The notes under the pieces are model-generated. The model ran no database searches and was not told the DNA's origin. It worked only from the letters and a program-made list of their open reading frames with translations. Source: an uncultured Bacteroidota bacterium (GTDB lineage: Bacteria > Bacteroidota > Bacteroidia > Flavobacteriales > Flavobacteriaceae). From it: a stretch of 64,000 nucleotides of DNA. The translations under genes and the position numbers were made by a program. Each line of letters starts with the position of its first letter. The first letter of the stretch is position 1. The stretch spans positions 124,001-188,000 of the forward strand of contig CACJYD010000001.1 in NCBI GenBank assembly GCA_902597545.1. The letters are read 5' to 3'. This document shows positions 45,625 to 55,144 of the stretch, one piece after another.

Positions 45625-47419
45625 ATTTTACATAGTATGTTTTTTATTTTTTATTTCTTGTAATAAGGAATACAACACTATTGGAACGGATTTTCTTAGA
45701 TCTGATACATTTGATACAAATGTTGAATATGTTGATGTTGCAGTAAAACAAAAACGAATTCCACCATTTAAGTCCATTGCTCTTCCAATATATCAATTAG
45801 GTAAAATACAAGATCAAATTTTTGGAAATAGAGATGCAACATTTGTTACTCAACTAGGGCTAGAAGAATTAAATCCAATTTTTGGAATAACAAGTCAAAC
45901 TAAAGAGGAAGAGGGGGATGATTCCAATATTTTGATTATCAAAGAAAATGAACTTGTTGTTGATGCATATTTAGATATTCCTTTTTATAACAATACATTT
46001 GATAGCGATGGTGATGGTGTTATTGATGAATATGATGTAGATCCATTTGATATATACAGCGATAGTGATGGTGATGGTTTAGCCGATGTTTTGGAAAGAA
46101 GTAATGGAACAGATCCGTTGGATCCTGATACTGATGATGATGGTATACTCGATAATGTAGATACTGATACAATTAATCCTAGACAAGGAGCTACTGTTTA
46201 TGATATTGATTCTTTGATTGGAAATAGGGAAGCTAGTTTCAAGGTTAAGGTCCAAGAACTAGATTATTTTTTAAGTACATATGACCCATCCAATAATTTT
46301 GAAACATTTCTTAAATATTATTCCAATGATCAGGTTATAGAAAATTTTACTGGAAAAGTTCTTTTCGATGGTGAGGTTGAAATTAATACCGAAGAAATTG
46401 TTATTTATAAAGAAGATGACCCAGATACTGATGATGTTGATGAATCTACTCAGGTAAAGGAAAGACTTACGCCAAGACTTAGAATCCCAATTGATAAAGA
46501 TTATATGCAGTCAAAAATTATTGATATGGAAGGAAATATTGATTTGTCCAACCAGGATAATTTTAACTTGTATTTCAAAGGTTTATTTTTAAGTGCCTAT
46601 GATTTCTCTGATCCTCTTTTATTAATATTAAATTATGCCGATGCCTCTATTAATATTGTTTATGAGTATGATAGATACAATAGAAATGATACAACTGATG
46701 ACACCTCTGACGATACTATTGATAGAGAAGAAAAGACATTCAAATTAAATTTAACTGGTAATCAAATAAATATCTTAAAACAAGATCCTTTGTCACCAGA
46801 AATCTCAAAAGCTTTAAATAGTAATTCAGAAGATTTAAAAAGAGTTTATTTAAAAGGGGGTGAAGGTATTATGATGGAAATTGATTTATTTGATGATGGT
46901 ACTGGAAATGATATTCTTGGTGAAATTAAATCTAACGGATGGTTGATAAATGAAGCAAATCTTACTATGTATATTGATAAAGAAGCTATTGATATGAGTG
47001 GAGGTATTATTGAGCCATCTAGACTATTTTTATATGATATTGAAAGTAAAGCACCTGTGGTTGATTATTTTATTGACCAGTCTCAGGGTCAAAAACCAAA
47101 AGATCAGAAAGCAGTTCACAGCGGATTAATTGAAATCGATGAAGATAGAAAAGGAATTAAGTATAAAATAAGAATTTCAGAACATGTTAAAAACATAATT
47201 AGAAATGATTCGTTAAATAAAAAATTGGCATTGGTAGTAACATCTGATATAACTAATGCAGTAAATACTGAGCTTAAAAATAATGATGAATTAGAATATA
47301 TACCTATTTCATCTGTAATTAATCCTTTAGGTACTATTCTCTATGGGCCAAACCCTGAGCCAATTAACCACGATAAGAGATTTAGGCTAGAATTATTTTA
47401 TACTGAGATTAATAATTAA
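45614..47419 (+). CDS. DUF4270 lipoprotein with calcium-binding-type repeats
   Basis: 601 aa from the ATG at 45614 (a GTG one codon earlier is the alternative). The lipoprotein signal ends FLFFISC at Cys16. DUF4270 patterns include IGTDFL, PIYQLGKIQDQIFG and the C-terminal IPISSVINPLGTILYG. Inserted at residues about 130-190 are thrombospondin type 3-like repeats (DSDGDGVIDEYDVDP, DSDGDGLADVLERSNG, DPDTDDDGILDN), which should bind calcium. The role is unknown; an outer-surface location is likely. Its TAA stop shares a TTAA with the convergent glycosyltransferase. Confidence 0.88.
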   Translation: MKVKFYIVCFLFFISCNKEYNTIGTDFLRSDTFDTNVEYVDVAVKQKRIPPFKSIALPIYQLGKIQDQIFGNRDATFVTQLGLEELNPIFGITSQTKEEEGDDSNILIIKENELVVDAYLDIPFYNNTFDSDGDGVIDEYDVDPFDIYSDSDGDGLADVLERSNGTDPLDPDTDDDGILDNVDTDTINPRQGATVYDIDSLIGNREASFKVKVQELDYFLSTYDPSNNFETFLKYYSNDQVIENFTGKVLFDGEVEINTEEIVIYKEDDPDTDDVDESTQVKERLTPRLRIPIDKDYMQSKIIDMEGNIDLSNQDNFNLYFKGLFLSAYDFSDPLLLILNYADASINIVYEYDRYNRNDTTDDTSDDTIDREEKTFKLNLTGNQINILKQDPLSPEISKALNSNSEDLKRVYLKGGEGIMMEIDLFDDGTGNDILGEIKSNGWLINEANLTMYIDKEAIDMSGGIIEPSRLFLYDIESKAPVVDYFIDQSQGQKPKDQKAVHSGLIEIDEDRKGIKYKIRISEHVKNIIRNDSLNKKLALVVTSDITNAVNTELKNNDELEYIPISSVINPLGTILYGPNPEPINHDKRFRLELFYTEINN

Positions 47420-48291
47420 TTTCCTAGAATTTTTTTTAGTATATCTCTTTTTTCTTTAACAAATATTGATAAAATTAATAATTCAGTAGCTTGAGATATG
47501 TATAGAATTAGACTAATAATATTTCTAGATAACCCTTTGTAATGCTTTTTAATGTATATGTGTGATGATTTTATAACTTGAGCTTTGGAATTAACTTTTA
47601 TATCATAATCAAATCTTGATGATTTACCATGCATATGGTAACAAAATATGCTATTATAAAATTTTGTTTTTATATTTAATATTCTTGCTCTTTTGCAAAT
47701 ATCCATGTCCTCGTAATACATGAAAAAATCTTCATCCCAGCCACCAATTTCATCAAAATCTTTTTTTTGTAAAAGGACAAATGATCCAGAGATCCAATCA
47801 GGACTAAAAAATTCTTTTTTCTTAAGCTTATCCTTTGATATATTTTTTAACATTCGATAAAAAAATCGGAATATACCATTTATGGTATACCAGTTTAAAA
47901 AGTTACCATATGCATAAGTGTCTTTTCCTTCTTTATTGATTTGTTTAATTCCAATGATTTGCTTTTCAAGAGGCTCTACTTTATTCATTAATTTTCTAAG
48001 ACAATCCTTGGGAATTATTGTATCTGGATTTAAAAATAGTATCCATTTTGAGGTTGCTAATTTTGCACCAATATTACAAGCTTTAGAGAAACCAAAATTT
48101 TTTTCATTTCTTATCCAAACAATTGAATTATATTTTGATTCAAATTTATTTAATTCATCATTATCTTGTGAATCATTATCCACAACAATTATTTTTGGGT
48201 TTATATTATTTTGATTTAATAAACTATCTAAACATTCAGTCAATGGCAGCCATGATTTATAATTGACAATTACTATTGATAGGCTTATCAT
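47416..48291 (-). CDS. Family 2 glycosyltransferase
   Basis: 291 aa. The GT-A nucleotide-sugar fold is seen in SIVIVNYKSWLPLTECLDSL and IIVVDNDSQDN, with the metal-binding motif in LFLNPDT and the acceptor region WDEDFFMYYEDMDICKRA. This resembles rhamnosyltransferases of the WbbL group. Two hydrophobic segments near the C-terminus may associate it with the membrane. The acceptor is unknown, probably a surface polysaccharide or glycan. The start overlaps the rpoN stop by one base. Confidence 0.92.
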   Translation of the reverse strand: MISLSIVIVNYKSWLPLTECLDSLLNQNNINPKIIVVDNDSQDNDELNKFESKYNSIVWIRNEKNFGFSKACNIGAKLATSKWILFLNPDTIIPKDCLRKLMNKVEPLEKQIIGIKQINKEGKDTYAYGNFLNWYTINGIFRFFYRMLKNISKDKLKKKEFFSPDWISGSFVLLQKKDFDEIGGWDEDFFMYYEDMDICKRARILNIKTKFYNSIFCYHMHGKSSRFDYDIKVNSKAQVIKSSHIYIKKHYKGLSRNIISLILYISQATELLILSIFVKEKRDILKKILGN

Positions 48292-49739
48292 TATAACTTT
48301 CTTCTAAGTCTGGCAACAGGAGCTCCAATCATTTCTCTGTATTTGGCAACAGTTCTTCTTGCAATTGGATAACCTTCTTTATTCAGCAATTTAGTTAATT
48401 GATCATCTGTTAATGGTTTTTGTTTATTCTCAGATTCTATAATTGCTTCAAGAGTCTTTTTAACTTCAATAGTAGAAATTTCCTCACCTTTAGAATTTTT
48501 TATACCCTCAGAAAAAAAGGATTTTATTAATTTGGTACCATAAGGCGTATCTACGTATTTACTGTTAGCAACTCTGGAAATTGTAGATATGTCCATAGTT
48601 ATTTCTTCAGCAATGTCCTTTAGAATCATTGGTTTTAATTTTTTTTCATCTCCACTTAAAAAATATTCTTTCTGAAAATTTACAATTGCTGACATCGTCA
48701 TAATTAATGTCTGATTTCTTTGTTTGATTGCTTCAATAAACCATTTCGCAGAGTCAAGCTTTTGTTTAATAAACATCACTGCATCTTTTTGACTTTTACT
48801 TTTTTCTTTTGATTCAGAGTAACCAGACAACATATTTTTATATTCTTCAGAAACATACAAATCGGGAGCATTTCTTGAATTTAGTTTTAGTTTAACTTCG
48901 CCATCAATGACTTCAACTGTAAAGTCAGGAACTATTGAAGAATTAATTTTTGTAGTCTCATTGTATGCTCCACCGGGTTTTGGGTTTAGCTTTTCAATTT
49001 GATAGATACTTTCTTTAAGATCCTCATCACTAATATTTAATTTGGACTTTATTTTATCAAAATGTCTTTTTGAAAATTCATCAAATAAGTCTTTTATTAT
49101 CTTGGTAGCATATGAAACATTTTTATTAATTTTCTTTCTCTTTAATTGTAGAAGTAAACATTGTTGAAGATCTTTTGCTCCAATACCAGCAGGATCTAAA
49201 AGGTAAATTTTATCTAATATTTTTTGAATCCTATTTTCATCAGCATCAATACCCATGGTAAATGCTAAGTCATCAGATATATCAATTAACTCCCTTCTTA
49301 AATATCCAAACTGATCTAAACTTCCTAAAATAAATTCAGCAATTTTTAATTCCTCATCTTTAAATGAAAATGAATGCAGTTGGTTTTTTAAAAATTGATT
49401 GAATGATGTCCCTGCTGCATAAGGAATTGCTTTTTCATTTTCTTCACTGTAATTATTAGTTCTTAAATTATATTCTGGTATATCATCATCAGTCAAATAG
49501 TCTGAAATATCAATTTCATCATCAGATGATTCTTGTTTTTCATTGTTTTCTTCAAAATCAAATTCACCTTTTTCAATTTCATTATTGTCATTTACTGTAT
49601 CAAGAGCTGGATTTTCCTCAATTTCTCTTGAAAGTCTTTGTTCAAATTCAAGAGTTGATAATTGAATTAATTTCATCAACTGAATCTGTTGAGGAGATAG
49701 TTTTTGTGAAAGTTTTAATTGTAGCTTTTGATTTAACAT
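48291..49739 (-). CDS. rpoN: RNA polymerase sigma-54 factor
   Basis: 482 aa. The glutamine-rich activator-interacting region I is MLNQKLQLKLSQKLSPQQ, followed by an acidic region II, the core-binding domain, and the C-terminal RpoN box ARRTVAKYRE with the final GAPVARLRRKL. It directs RNA polymerase to -24/-12 promoters and needs AAA+ activators, none of which lies in the window. Confidence 0.97.
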   Translation of the reverse strand: MLNQKLQLKLSQKLSPQQIQLMKLIQLSTLEFEQRLSREIEENPALDTVNDNNEIEKGEFDFEENNEKQESSDDEIDISDYLTDDDIPEYNLRTNNYSEENEKAIPYAAGTSFNQFLKNQLHSFSFKDEELKIAEFILGSLDQFGYLRRELIDISDDLAFTMGIDADENRIQKILDKIYLLDPAGIGAKDLQQCLLLQLKRKKINKNVSYATKIIKDLFDEFSKRHFDKIKSKLNISDEDLKESIYQIEKLNPKPGGAYNETTKINSSIVPDFTVEVIDGEVKLKLNSRNAPDLYVSEEYKNMLSGYSESKEKSKSQKDAVMFIKQKLDSAKWFIEAIKQRNQTLIMTMSAIVNFQKEYFLSGDEKKLKPMILKDIAEEITMDISTISRVANSKYVDTPYGTKLIKSFFSEGIKNSKGEEISTIEVKKTLEAIIESENKQKPLTDDQLTKLLNKEGYPIARRTVAKYREMIGAPVARLRRKL

Positions 49740-49753
49740 AGATATTAATGAAT

Positions 49754-49761
49754 CAAAATTA
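49754..49761 (-). promoter_or_regulatory. -7 element upstream of rpoN
   Basis: On the minus strand TAATTTTG matches TAnnTTTG and ends 14 bases before the rpoN ATG, within the 43-base gap after asnS. No -33 TTG is seen. Confidence 0.45.
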
Positions 49762-49782
49762 CAAAATAACAGGGGATATAAT

Positions 49783-51219
49783 TTAGAATTCTGCGTTTTT
49801 AGGTGTTCTTGGAAATGGAATTACGTCACGTATATTTCCCATACCTGTGATAAATAAAATAAGTCTTTCTAATCCCAAACCAAAGCCACTATGTTTTACA
49901 GTTCCAAATTTTCTCAAATCTAGATACCACCATAATTCTTTTTCATCAATATTTAACGATTTAATCCTTTCCTTTAATACATCAATTCTTTCTTCCCTTT
50001 GTGAACCTCCAACAATTTCTCCAATGCCAGGAAAAAGTATATCCATTGCTTTTACTGTTTTTTTATCATCGTTCATTCTCATGTAAAATGCCTTTATCTT
50101 TGATGGATAATCATATACAACCACAGGGCATTTAAAATATTTTTCAACAAGAAACCTTTCATGCTCACTTTGAAAATCAACACCCCACTCATTTAATGGA
50201 AATTTAAATTTTCCTTTTTTATTTGGTTTAGAGTTCTTTAGGATATCAAATGCCTCGCTATATGTTATTCTAATAAAATCATTATTTATAACAAAGTTTA
50301 TTCTTTCCTCCAAGCTAAAATCATTTCTTTCATTTTTGGGAATATTTTGTTCTTCTTTTTCCAATCTGCCACTTAGAAAAACAATTTCATTTTTGCATTT
50401 ATCATATACATACTTAATTATATACTTAATAAATTGTTCAGCAAGATTTATATTGTCGTCAAGTTCATAAAAAGCCATTTCTGGTTCAATCATCCAAAAT
50501 TCAGCAAGGTGTCTAGAGGTATTTGAATTTTCAGCTCTGAAAGTTGGTCCAAATGTGTAAACTTTTCCTAAGCCAAGCGCCATAGATTCAGCTTCTAATT
50601 GTCCTGAAACTGTCAGATTTGTTTCCTTTGAGAAAAAATCTTTAGTAAAGTCAATTTTTCCATCAGAATCTTTAGGAACTTTATTTAAATCAAGAGTAGT
50701 TACTCTAAACATTTCACCTGCACCCTCTGCATCACTACCAGTTATAATTGGAGTATGTACATAATAAAAATTATTTTCATTAAAGAATTTGTGAATAGCA
50801 TATGAAAGTTCAGACCTGATTCTCATAACAGAACTAATTGTTTTAGTTCTAACTCTGAGATGAGCATTATCTCTCAAAAATTCAAAAGAATGTTTTTTGG
50901 GTTGAATTGGGTACTCATCTGGGTTACTTAAGCCAAGAATATTAATTTCTTTAACTGATATCTCAATGTTTTGACCCTTTCCTTGACTTTCTACAACTTT
51001 TCCTCCAATATTTAAAGATGTCCCCGTATTTATTTTTGATAAAATTTCTTTATCAAACTCTTCAAAATTAATAACACATTGAATATCCTCTAAGCATGAA
51101 CCATCATTTAAAGCAATAAACCTATTTGATCTAAATGTTTTTACCCAACCATTGATTGATATATTATCACCAATATTTTTACTTTCAAAAACACTTTTTA
51201 TTTCAGTCTTTTGTGGCAT
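49783..51219 (-). CDS. asnS: Asparagine--tRNA ligase
   Basis: 478 aa class IIb synthetase. An N-terminal OB-fold binds the anticodon (NGWVKTFRSNRFIALNDGS). Class II motifs are visible: FFNENNFYYVHTPII, GPTFRAENSNTSRHLAEFWM (motif 2) and GFGLGLERLILFITG (motif 3). The Asn-specific pattern EPEMAFYELDDN separates it from AspRS. It follows frr by one base. Confidence 0.96.
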   Translation of the reverse strand: MPQKTEIKSVFESKNIGDNISINGWVKTFRSNRFIALNDGSCLEDIQCVINFEEFDKEILSKINTGTSLNIGGKVVESQGKGQNIEISVKEINILGLSNPDEYPIQPKKHSFEFLRDNAHLRVRTKTISSVMRIRSELSYAIHKFFNENNFYYVHTPIITGSDAEGAGEMFRVTTLDLNKVPKDSDGKIDFTKDFFSKETNLTVSGQLEAESMALGLGKVYTFGPTFRAENSNTSRHLAEFWMIEPEMAFYELDDNINLAEQFIKYIIKYVYDKCKNEIVFLSGRLEKEEQNIPKNERNDFSLEERINFVINNDFIRITYSEAFDILKNSKPNKKGKFKFPLNEWGVDFQSEHERFLVEKYFKCPVVVYDYPSKIKAFYMRMNDDKKTVKAMDILFPGIGEIVGGSQREERIDVLKERIKSLNIDEKELWWYLDLRKFGTVKHSGFGLGLERLILFITGMGNIRDVIPFPRTPKNAEF

Positions 51220-51220
51220 G

Positions 51221-51772
51221 TTATATTGATAAAATTTCTTTTTCTTTTATAGCTAAAATATTATCAGTTTTACTAATATATTTATCAGTAAGATCTTGAA
51301 TATCTTGCTCATAATTACTTTTTAAATCTTCTGAAAAATCTGACTTTCTTATTTCATTATTTGCTTCTTTTCGTGCATTTCTAATACTTACTTTGGCTTT
51401 TTCTACCTCTGACTTTGCAACTTTTACTAATTCAATTCTTCTTTCTTCTGTAAGGGGGGGTATATTAATTAAAATTGATTCACCATTATTCATTGGATTA
51501 AATCCTAAATTACTACTAAGAATAGCTTTTTCGATATCTTGTAATTTATCTTTCTCCCAAGGTTGGATTGAGATAGTTTGAGAGTCTGGGGTATTTATAT
51601 TAGAAATCTGGCTAAGAGGTGTCATAACCCCGTAATATTCGACATTAACTGATGATAACATATTAGGATTTGCTTTACCAGCTCTAATATTTACAAGTTC
51701 TTTTTCTAAATATATAATTGAATTATCCATTAATTCTTTTGAGCTTTCAATTATAAAATCTAATTCTTCCAT
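51221..51772 (-). CDS. frr: Ribosome recycling factor
   Basis: 183 aa. Releases ribosomes after termination together with EF-G. Conserved patterns are LVNIRAGKANPNML, YYGVMTPLSQISNI, IQPWEK and the LTEERRIELVKVAKSEVEKAKVSIRN hinge-helix region (shown here only in part in the sequence at about residues 110-135). Normal length. It lies one base after pyrH. Confidence 0.95.
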   Translation of the reverse strand: MEELDFIIESSKELMDNSIIYLEKELVNIRAGKANPNMLSSVNVEYYGVMTPLSQISNINTPDSQTISIQPWEKDKLQDIEKAILSSNLGFNPMNNGESILINIPPLTEERRIELVKVAKSEVEKAKVSIRNARKEANNEIRKSDFSEDLKSNYEQDIQDLTDKYISKTDNILAIKEKEILSI

Positions 51773-51773
51773 A

Positions 51774-52478
51774 TTAATTTACTATTGTACCAACTTCTTT
51801 TCCATTAATAATTTTTTTAAGATTACCTGGTTTATTCATATTAAAAACAATAATTGGTAGTTCATTTTCTTTACTTAATGTGAACGCCGTTGAATCCATA
51901 ACTTTAAGCTTCTTGGCTATTGCTTCATCATAACTAATCTGCTTAAATTTAACAGCATCTTTATTTTTTTCAGGATCATTATTGTATATTCCATCTACTC
52001 TTGTTCCTTTTAATATAATATCAGCATTTATTTCAATAGCCCTTAATACTGCGGCTGAGTCTGTTGTAAAAAAAGGATTTCCAGTACCTCCACTGAATAT
52101 TACAACTCTTTTCTTTTCTAAATGTCTGACAGCTTTTCTTTTAATATAAGGTTCAGCAACTGCCTCAATTTTAAAAGCAGTTTGTAATCTAGTCTGCACT
52201 TTAAGATCTTCAAGACTGCTTTGAAGTGCTAATCCATTAATTACAGTTGCAAGCATTCCCATATAATCTGCCTGTACCCTATCAATTCCATTACTTGCAC
52301 CAGAAACACCTCTAAAAATATTACCTCCACCAATTACAATTGCAATCTCAACACCAGAATCAATAATCTCTTTAATCTCTTCACTGTATGCAAGGATTCT
52401 TTTTGGATCAACACCATATGATTTTTCACCCAATAATGCTTCACCACTTAACTTTAATAAAACTCTTTTATAAGACAT
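51774..52478 (-). CDS. pyrH: UMP kinase
   Basis: 234 aa. Makes UDP from UMP in pyrimidine nucleotide synthesis. The amino-acid-kinase fold is clear: RVLLKLSGEALLG, IVIGGGNIFRG, VIFSGGTGNPFFTTDSAAVLRA and LKVMDSTAFTLSKEN. The order tsf-pyrH-frr is conserved in bacteria. A small dyad lies between tsf and its start. Confidence 0.96.
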   Translation of the reverse strand: MSYKRVLLKLSGEALLGEKSYGVDPKRILAYSEEIKEIIDSGVEIAIVIGGGNIFRGVSGASNGIDRVQADYMGMLATVINGLALQSSLEDLKVQTRLQTAFKIEAVAEPYIKRKAVRHLEKKRVVIFSGGTGNPFFTTDSAAVLRAIEINADIILKGTRVDGIYNNDPEKNKDAVKFKQISYDEAIAKKLKVMDSTAFTLSKENELPIIVFNMNKPGNLKKIINGKEVGTIVN

Positions 52479-52482
52479 TTTA

Positions 52483-52506
52483 TATGATTATGTAAATATA
52501 ATCATA
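52483..52506. repeat. 9-bp dyad just upstream of pyrH
   Basis: TATGATTAT (52483-52491), loop GTAAAT, ATAATCATA (52498-52506) is a perfect dyad 5 bases from the pyrH start in the 64-base tsf-pyrH gap. No U tract follows on the minus strand, so a terminator is unlikely. It may be an operator, an RNA hairpin, or chance in AT-rich DNA. Confidence 0.6.
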
Positions 52507-52542
52507 CTATTTCAATAAGGTCTTTTGATTTATTTTAAAAAA

Positions 52543-53367
52543 TTAAACCAGTGCAACACGTTTAAAATCTGTTATTTCACAGTCTTGATTAACAGATTTT
52601 ACGTAATCATAAACACTTGATTTATTATCTTTTATATAGGCTTGGTTAATTAGCGTACTTTCTTTGAAAAACTTTTTTAATTTACCTTTAGCTATATTAT
52701 CAAGCATAGCTTCAGGCTTTCCTTCTGCTCTTAATTGTTCTTTTGCAATTTCGATTTCCTTTTCAATAATAGCGTTACTGACACCATCTTGATTCAATGC
52801 GATGGGATTCATAGCCGCAACTTGCATAGCAATATTTTTTGATAATTCTTCAGAACCTTCAAATTTATTTGAGAGACCAACCAATGTACCAATCTTGTTT
52901 CCGGCATGAATATAAAATCCTACATACTCTGAATTAATTAATTCAAAAGATCCAATCTCCAATTTTTCACCAATAACTCCAGTCTGTTCAATAAGTTTTT
53001 CACTTACATTCATTGATTCGTATTCTGATGACAAAAGCTCTTCAATTGATGAACAATTTATTGCTATTTTACATAATGATTTTGCAAATTCAATAAAAGA
53101 CTCATTTTTTGCTACAAAATCTGTTTCACAATTTAATGATATAACAACGCCCTTATTCATACTATCATTAACCATAGCTATCACAGCCCCCTCACTTGAC
53201 TCACGGTCAGCTCTTTTAGCAGCAACTTTTTGACCTTTTTTTCTCAAGTTCTCAATAGCAGCTTCGAAATTTCCATCAGCCTCTACAAGAGCTTTTTTAC
53301 AATCCATCATTCCTGCTCCAGTTGCTTTTCTTAATTTATTTACTTCAGCGGCGGTAATCTTACTCAT
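52543..53367 (-). CDS. tsf: Elongation factor Ts
   Basis: 274 aa from the ATG at 53367 (MSKITAAEVNKLRKATGAGM), which is the universal start of the family; the 25 extra in-frame residues upstream are lysine-rich, overlap rpsB, and are rejected. EF-Ts exchanges GDP for GTP on EF-Tu. The TDFVAKNESF motif that contacts EF-Tu is present near residue 80. It lies 4 bases after rpsB. Confidence 0.96.
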   Translation of the reverse strand: MSKITAAEVNKLRKATGAGMMDCKKALVEADGNFEAAIENLRKKGQKVAAKRADRESSEGAVIAMVNDSMNKGVVISLNCETDFVAKNESFIEFAKSLCKIAINCSSIEELLSSEYESMNVSEKLIEQTGVIGEKLEIGSFELINSEYVGFYIHAGNKIGTLVGLSNKFEGSEELSKNIAMQVAAMNPIALNQDGVSNAIIEKEIEIAKEQLRAEGKPEAMLDNIAKGKLKKFFKESTLINQAYIKDNKSSVYDYVKSVNQDCEITDFKRVALV

Positions 53368-53371
53368 AATT

Positions 53372-54130
53372 TTATTTTTTATCCTTGTTTTCAGTTTCAT
53401 CATCACCTTTTTCTTTTTTGGCTTCACTTTCAATTTTTTCATTTTCCCTTGTTGAAAGACCTTTTTTAATTGATTCAGTGATGTGCTTTAATATAATCTC
53501 AATTGACTTTGTTGCATCATCATTAGCTGGTATTCCAAAATTAACTTGACTAGGGTCTGTATTGGTATCTACCAGTGCAAAAATTGGAATATTTAATTTA
53601 TTTGCTTCTCTAACAGCAATATGTTCTCTTCTAATATCTACAACAAATAATGCGCCTGGAAGCCTAGTCATTGAAGTTATAGATCCTAAATTTTTTTCAA
53701 GCTTAGCCCTAGTTCGGTCTACTCTTAATTTTTCTTTTTTAGAAAGTGTTTCAAAAGTACCATCTTCCTTTGTTCTATCAATTGCTGACATCTTTTTTAC
53801 TGCTTTTCTGATGGTAACAAAATTTGTTAACATTCCACCAGGCCATCTTTCAGTAATATAGGGCATATTAACCTCTGATGCACTTTTTGCTACAATATCC
53901 TTAGCTTGTTTTTTTGTTGCAACAAATAAAATTTTTCTCCCAGACGAGGAAATTTTTTCTAGTGCTCCACAAGCTTCCTCTAGCTTATTGATAGTCTTGT
54001 ATAGATTAATTATGTGAATGCCATTTTTTTCTGAATATATAAATGGCGACATATTTGGGTTCCATTTTCTGGTTAAGTGACCAAAGTGAACTCCTGCTTT
54101 TACTAACTCTTTTATTTCAATTTTACTCAT
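53372..54130 (-). CDS. rpsB: 30S ribosomal protein S2
   Basis: 252 aa. Core S2 motifs: KAGVHFGHLTRKWNPNM, ITERWPGGMLTNF, LPGALFVVDIRREHIAVREA and FALVDTNTDPS. The C-terminal 30 residues are a charged Lys/Glu tail. It starts the rpsB-tsf-pyrH-frr-asnS stretch, 95 bases after rpsI; that gap holds a short 6-bp dyad (54179-54193) but no clear promoter. Confidence 0.97.
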   Translation of the reverse strand: MSKIEIKELVKAGVHFGHLTRKWNPNMSPFIYSEKNGIHIINLYKTINKLEEACGALEKISSSGRKILFVATKKQAKDIVAKSASEVNMPYITERWPGGMLTNFVTIRKAVKKMSAIDRTKEDGTFETLSKKEKLRVDRTRAKLEKNLGSITSMTRLPGALFVVDIRREHIAVREANKLNIPIFALVDTNTDPSQVNFGIPANDDATKSIEIILKHITESIKKGLSTRENEKIESEAKKEKGDDETENKDKK

Positions 54131-54225
54131 ATTATTTAGTTTACGTTCTTAATATTTTAGCAACAAACTATTAAGCTTGTTTAGATGCTAAACTAAATTT
54201 CAATAAGAAAACAGTTGATAAAAAA

Positions 54226-54612
54226 TTATCTTTTTGAAAACTGAAATTTCTTTCTCGCTTTCTTTTGACCAAACTTTTTTCTCTCAACCATTCTTGGATC
54301 TCTTGTTAATAAGCCTAGTTTTTTTAATGCAGACTTGTTCTCATCAGACATTTCTGAAAGAGCTCTAGAAATCGCTAATCTTATTGCTTCTACTTGACCA
54401 GTTATTCCACCACCATAAACATTAACAGATAAATCAAATTTACCTAAGTTGTCAGTTATTTTAAAAGGTTGTAAAATTTTATACTGGAGAGAAGTCGTTG
54501 GAAAATAATCTTTAAAATCTTTTCCGTTAACAGTATACTTGTCTTTACCCTTTGAAAGATATATTCTAGCAACTGATGTTTTTCTTCTTCCTATTTTATG
54601 AATTACTTCCAC
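54226..54612 (-). CDS. rpsI: 30S ribosomal protein S9
   Basis: 128 aa. Family features: IGRRKTSVARIYL at the N-terminus, VYGGGITGQVEAIRLAISRAL in the middle, and the C-terminal tail KKFQFSKR, whose end reaches the P-site tRNA. It follows rplM by 2 bases. Confidence 0.97.
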   Translation of the reverse strand: MEVIHKIGRRKTSVARIYLSKGKDKYTVNGKDFKDYFPTTSLQYKILQPFKITDNLGKFDLSVNVYGGGITGQVEAIRLAISRALSEMSDENKSALKKLGLLTRDPRMVERKKFGQKKARKKFQFSKR

Positions 54613-54614
54613 AA

Positions 54615-55067
54615 CTAAAATTCGTTTATATTAATTGACTCTGGATTTTGAGAATTTTGATTATGATTTTCGTCATTGTAAACTCTCAAGTTCTTGAAGA
54701 TTGCTGCACCTAACTTATTTTTAGGCAACATTCCTTTAACAGCTTTCTCAATTAAAATTGAAGGGCTTTTCGCAAAAACTTCCTTAGCAGTTTTAATTTT
54801 TTGACCTCCAGGATAACCAGAATGACTCACATATGTTTTGTTATCCCATTTATTTCCTGAAAGATTTACTTTTTTGGCATTGATCACTACAACATTGTCT
54901 CCACAATCTACGTGAGGGGTAAAAGATGCTTTGTGTTTACCTCTCAAAATTTTCGCAATGTTAGAACACATTCTTCCAAGATTTTGGTCAGTAGCATCCA
55001 CTAGAAACCATTTTTTCTTGACATCTTCTTTCCTTAGTGATAATGTTTTAAAACTATTTGAATTCAA
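54615..55067 (-). CDS. rplM: 50S ribosomal protein L13
   Basis: 150 aa. Conserved LVDATDQNLGRMCSNIAKIL, RGKHKASFTPHVDCGDNV and SGYPGGQK show L13. The start is taken as TTG 55067 (MNSNSFKTLS), which gives the usual length of about 151 aa. The longer in-frame TTG at 55091 lies inside the -7 promoter box and cannot be translated from that promoter. No ATG is available near the expected N-terminus. Confidence 0.92.
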   Translation of the reverse strand: MNSNSFKTLSLRKEDVKKKWFLVDATDQNLGRMCSNIAKILRGKHKASFTPHVDCGDNVVVINAKKVNLSGNKWDNKTYVSHSGYPGGQKIKTAKEVFAKSPSILIEKAVKGMLPKNKLGAAIFKNLRVYNDENHNQNSQNPESININEF

Positions 55068-55088
55068 ATCAATTAATTTATTGGCCAG

Positions 55089-55119
55089 CAAAACTACAAT
55101 AAATAATCAAAAATGCAAA
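55089..55119 (-). promoter_or_regulatory. Promoter of the rplM-rpsI ribosomal operon
   Basis: On the minus strand TTTG (55119-55116), a 19-base spacer, and TAGTTTTG (55096-55089) form a full Bacteroidetes promoter. Its position fixes the rplM start downstream, at TTG 55067. It lies in the 50-base gap after polA. Confidence 0.8.
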
Positions 55120-55144
55120 TCTTTCTCCTATAAAAGAAGATTAT

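Noticed and set aside
53368-53442. In-frame 25-residue lysine-rich extension of EF-Ts
   Set aside because: It overlaps rpsB coding sequence, and the universal EF-Ts start MSKITAAEV follows it.
54179-54193. GTTTAG-ATG-CTAAAC dyad between rpsI and rpsB as a terminator
   Set aside because: The stem is only 6 bp and AT-rich and no U tract follows on the minus strand.
55068-55091. Longer L13 start at TTG 55091
   Set aside because: The TTG lies inside the -7 promoter element, and the shorter start gives the normal L13 length.
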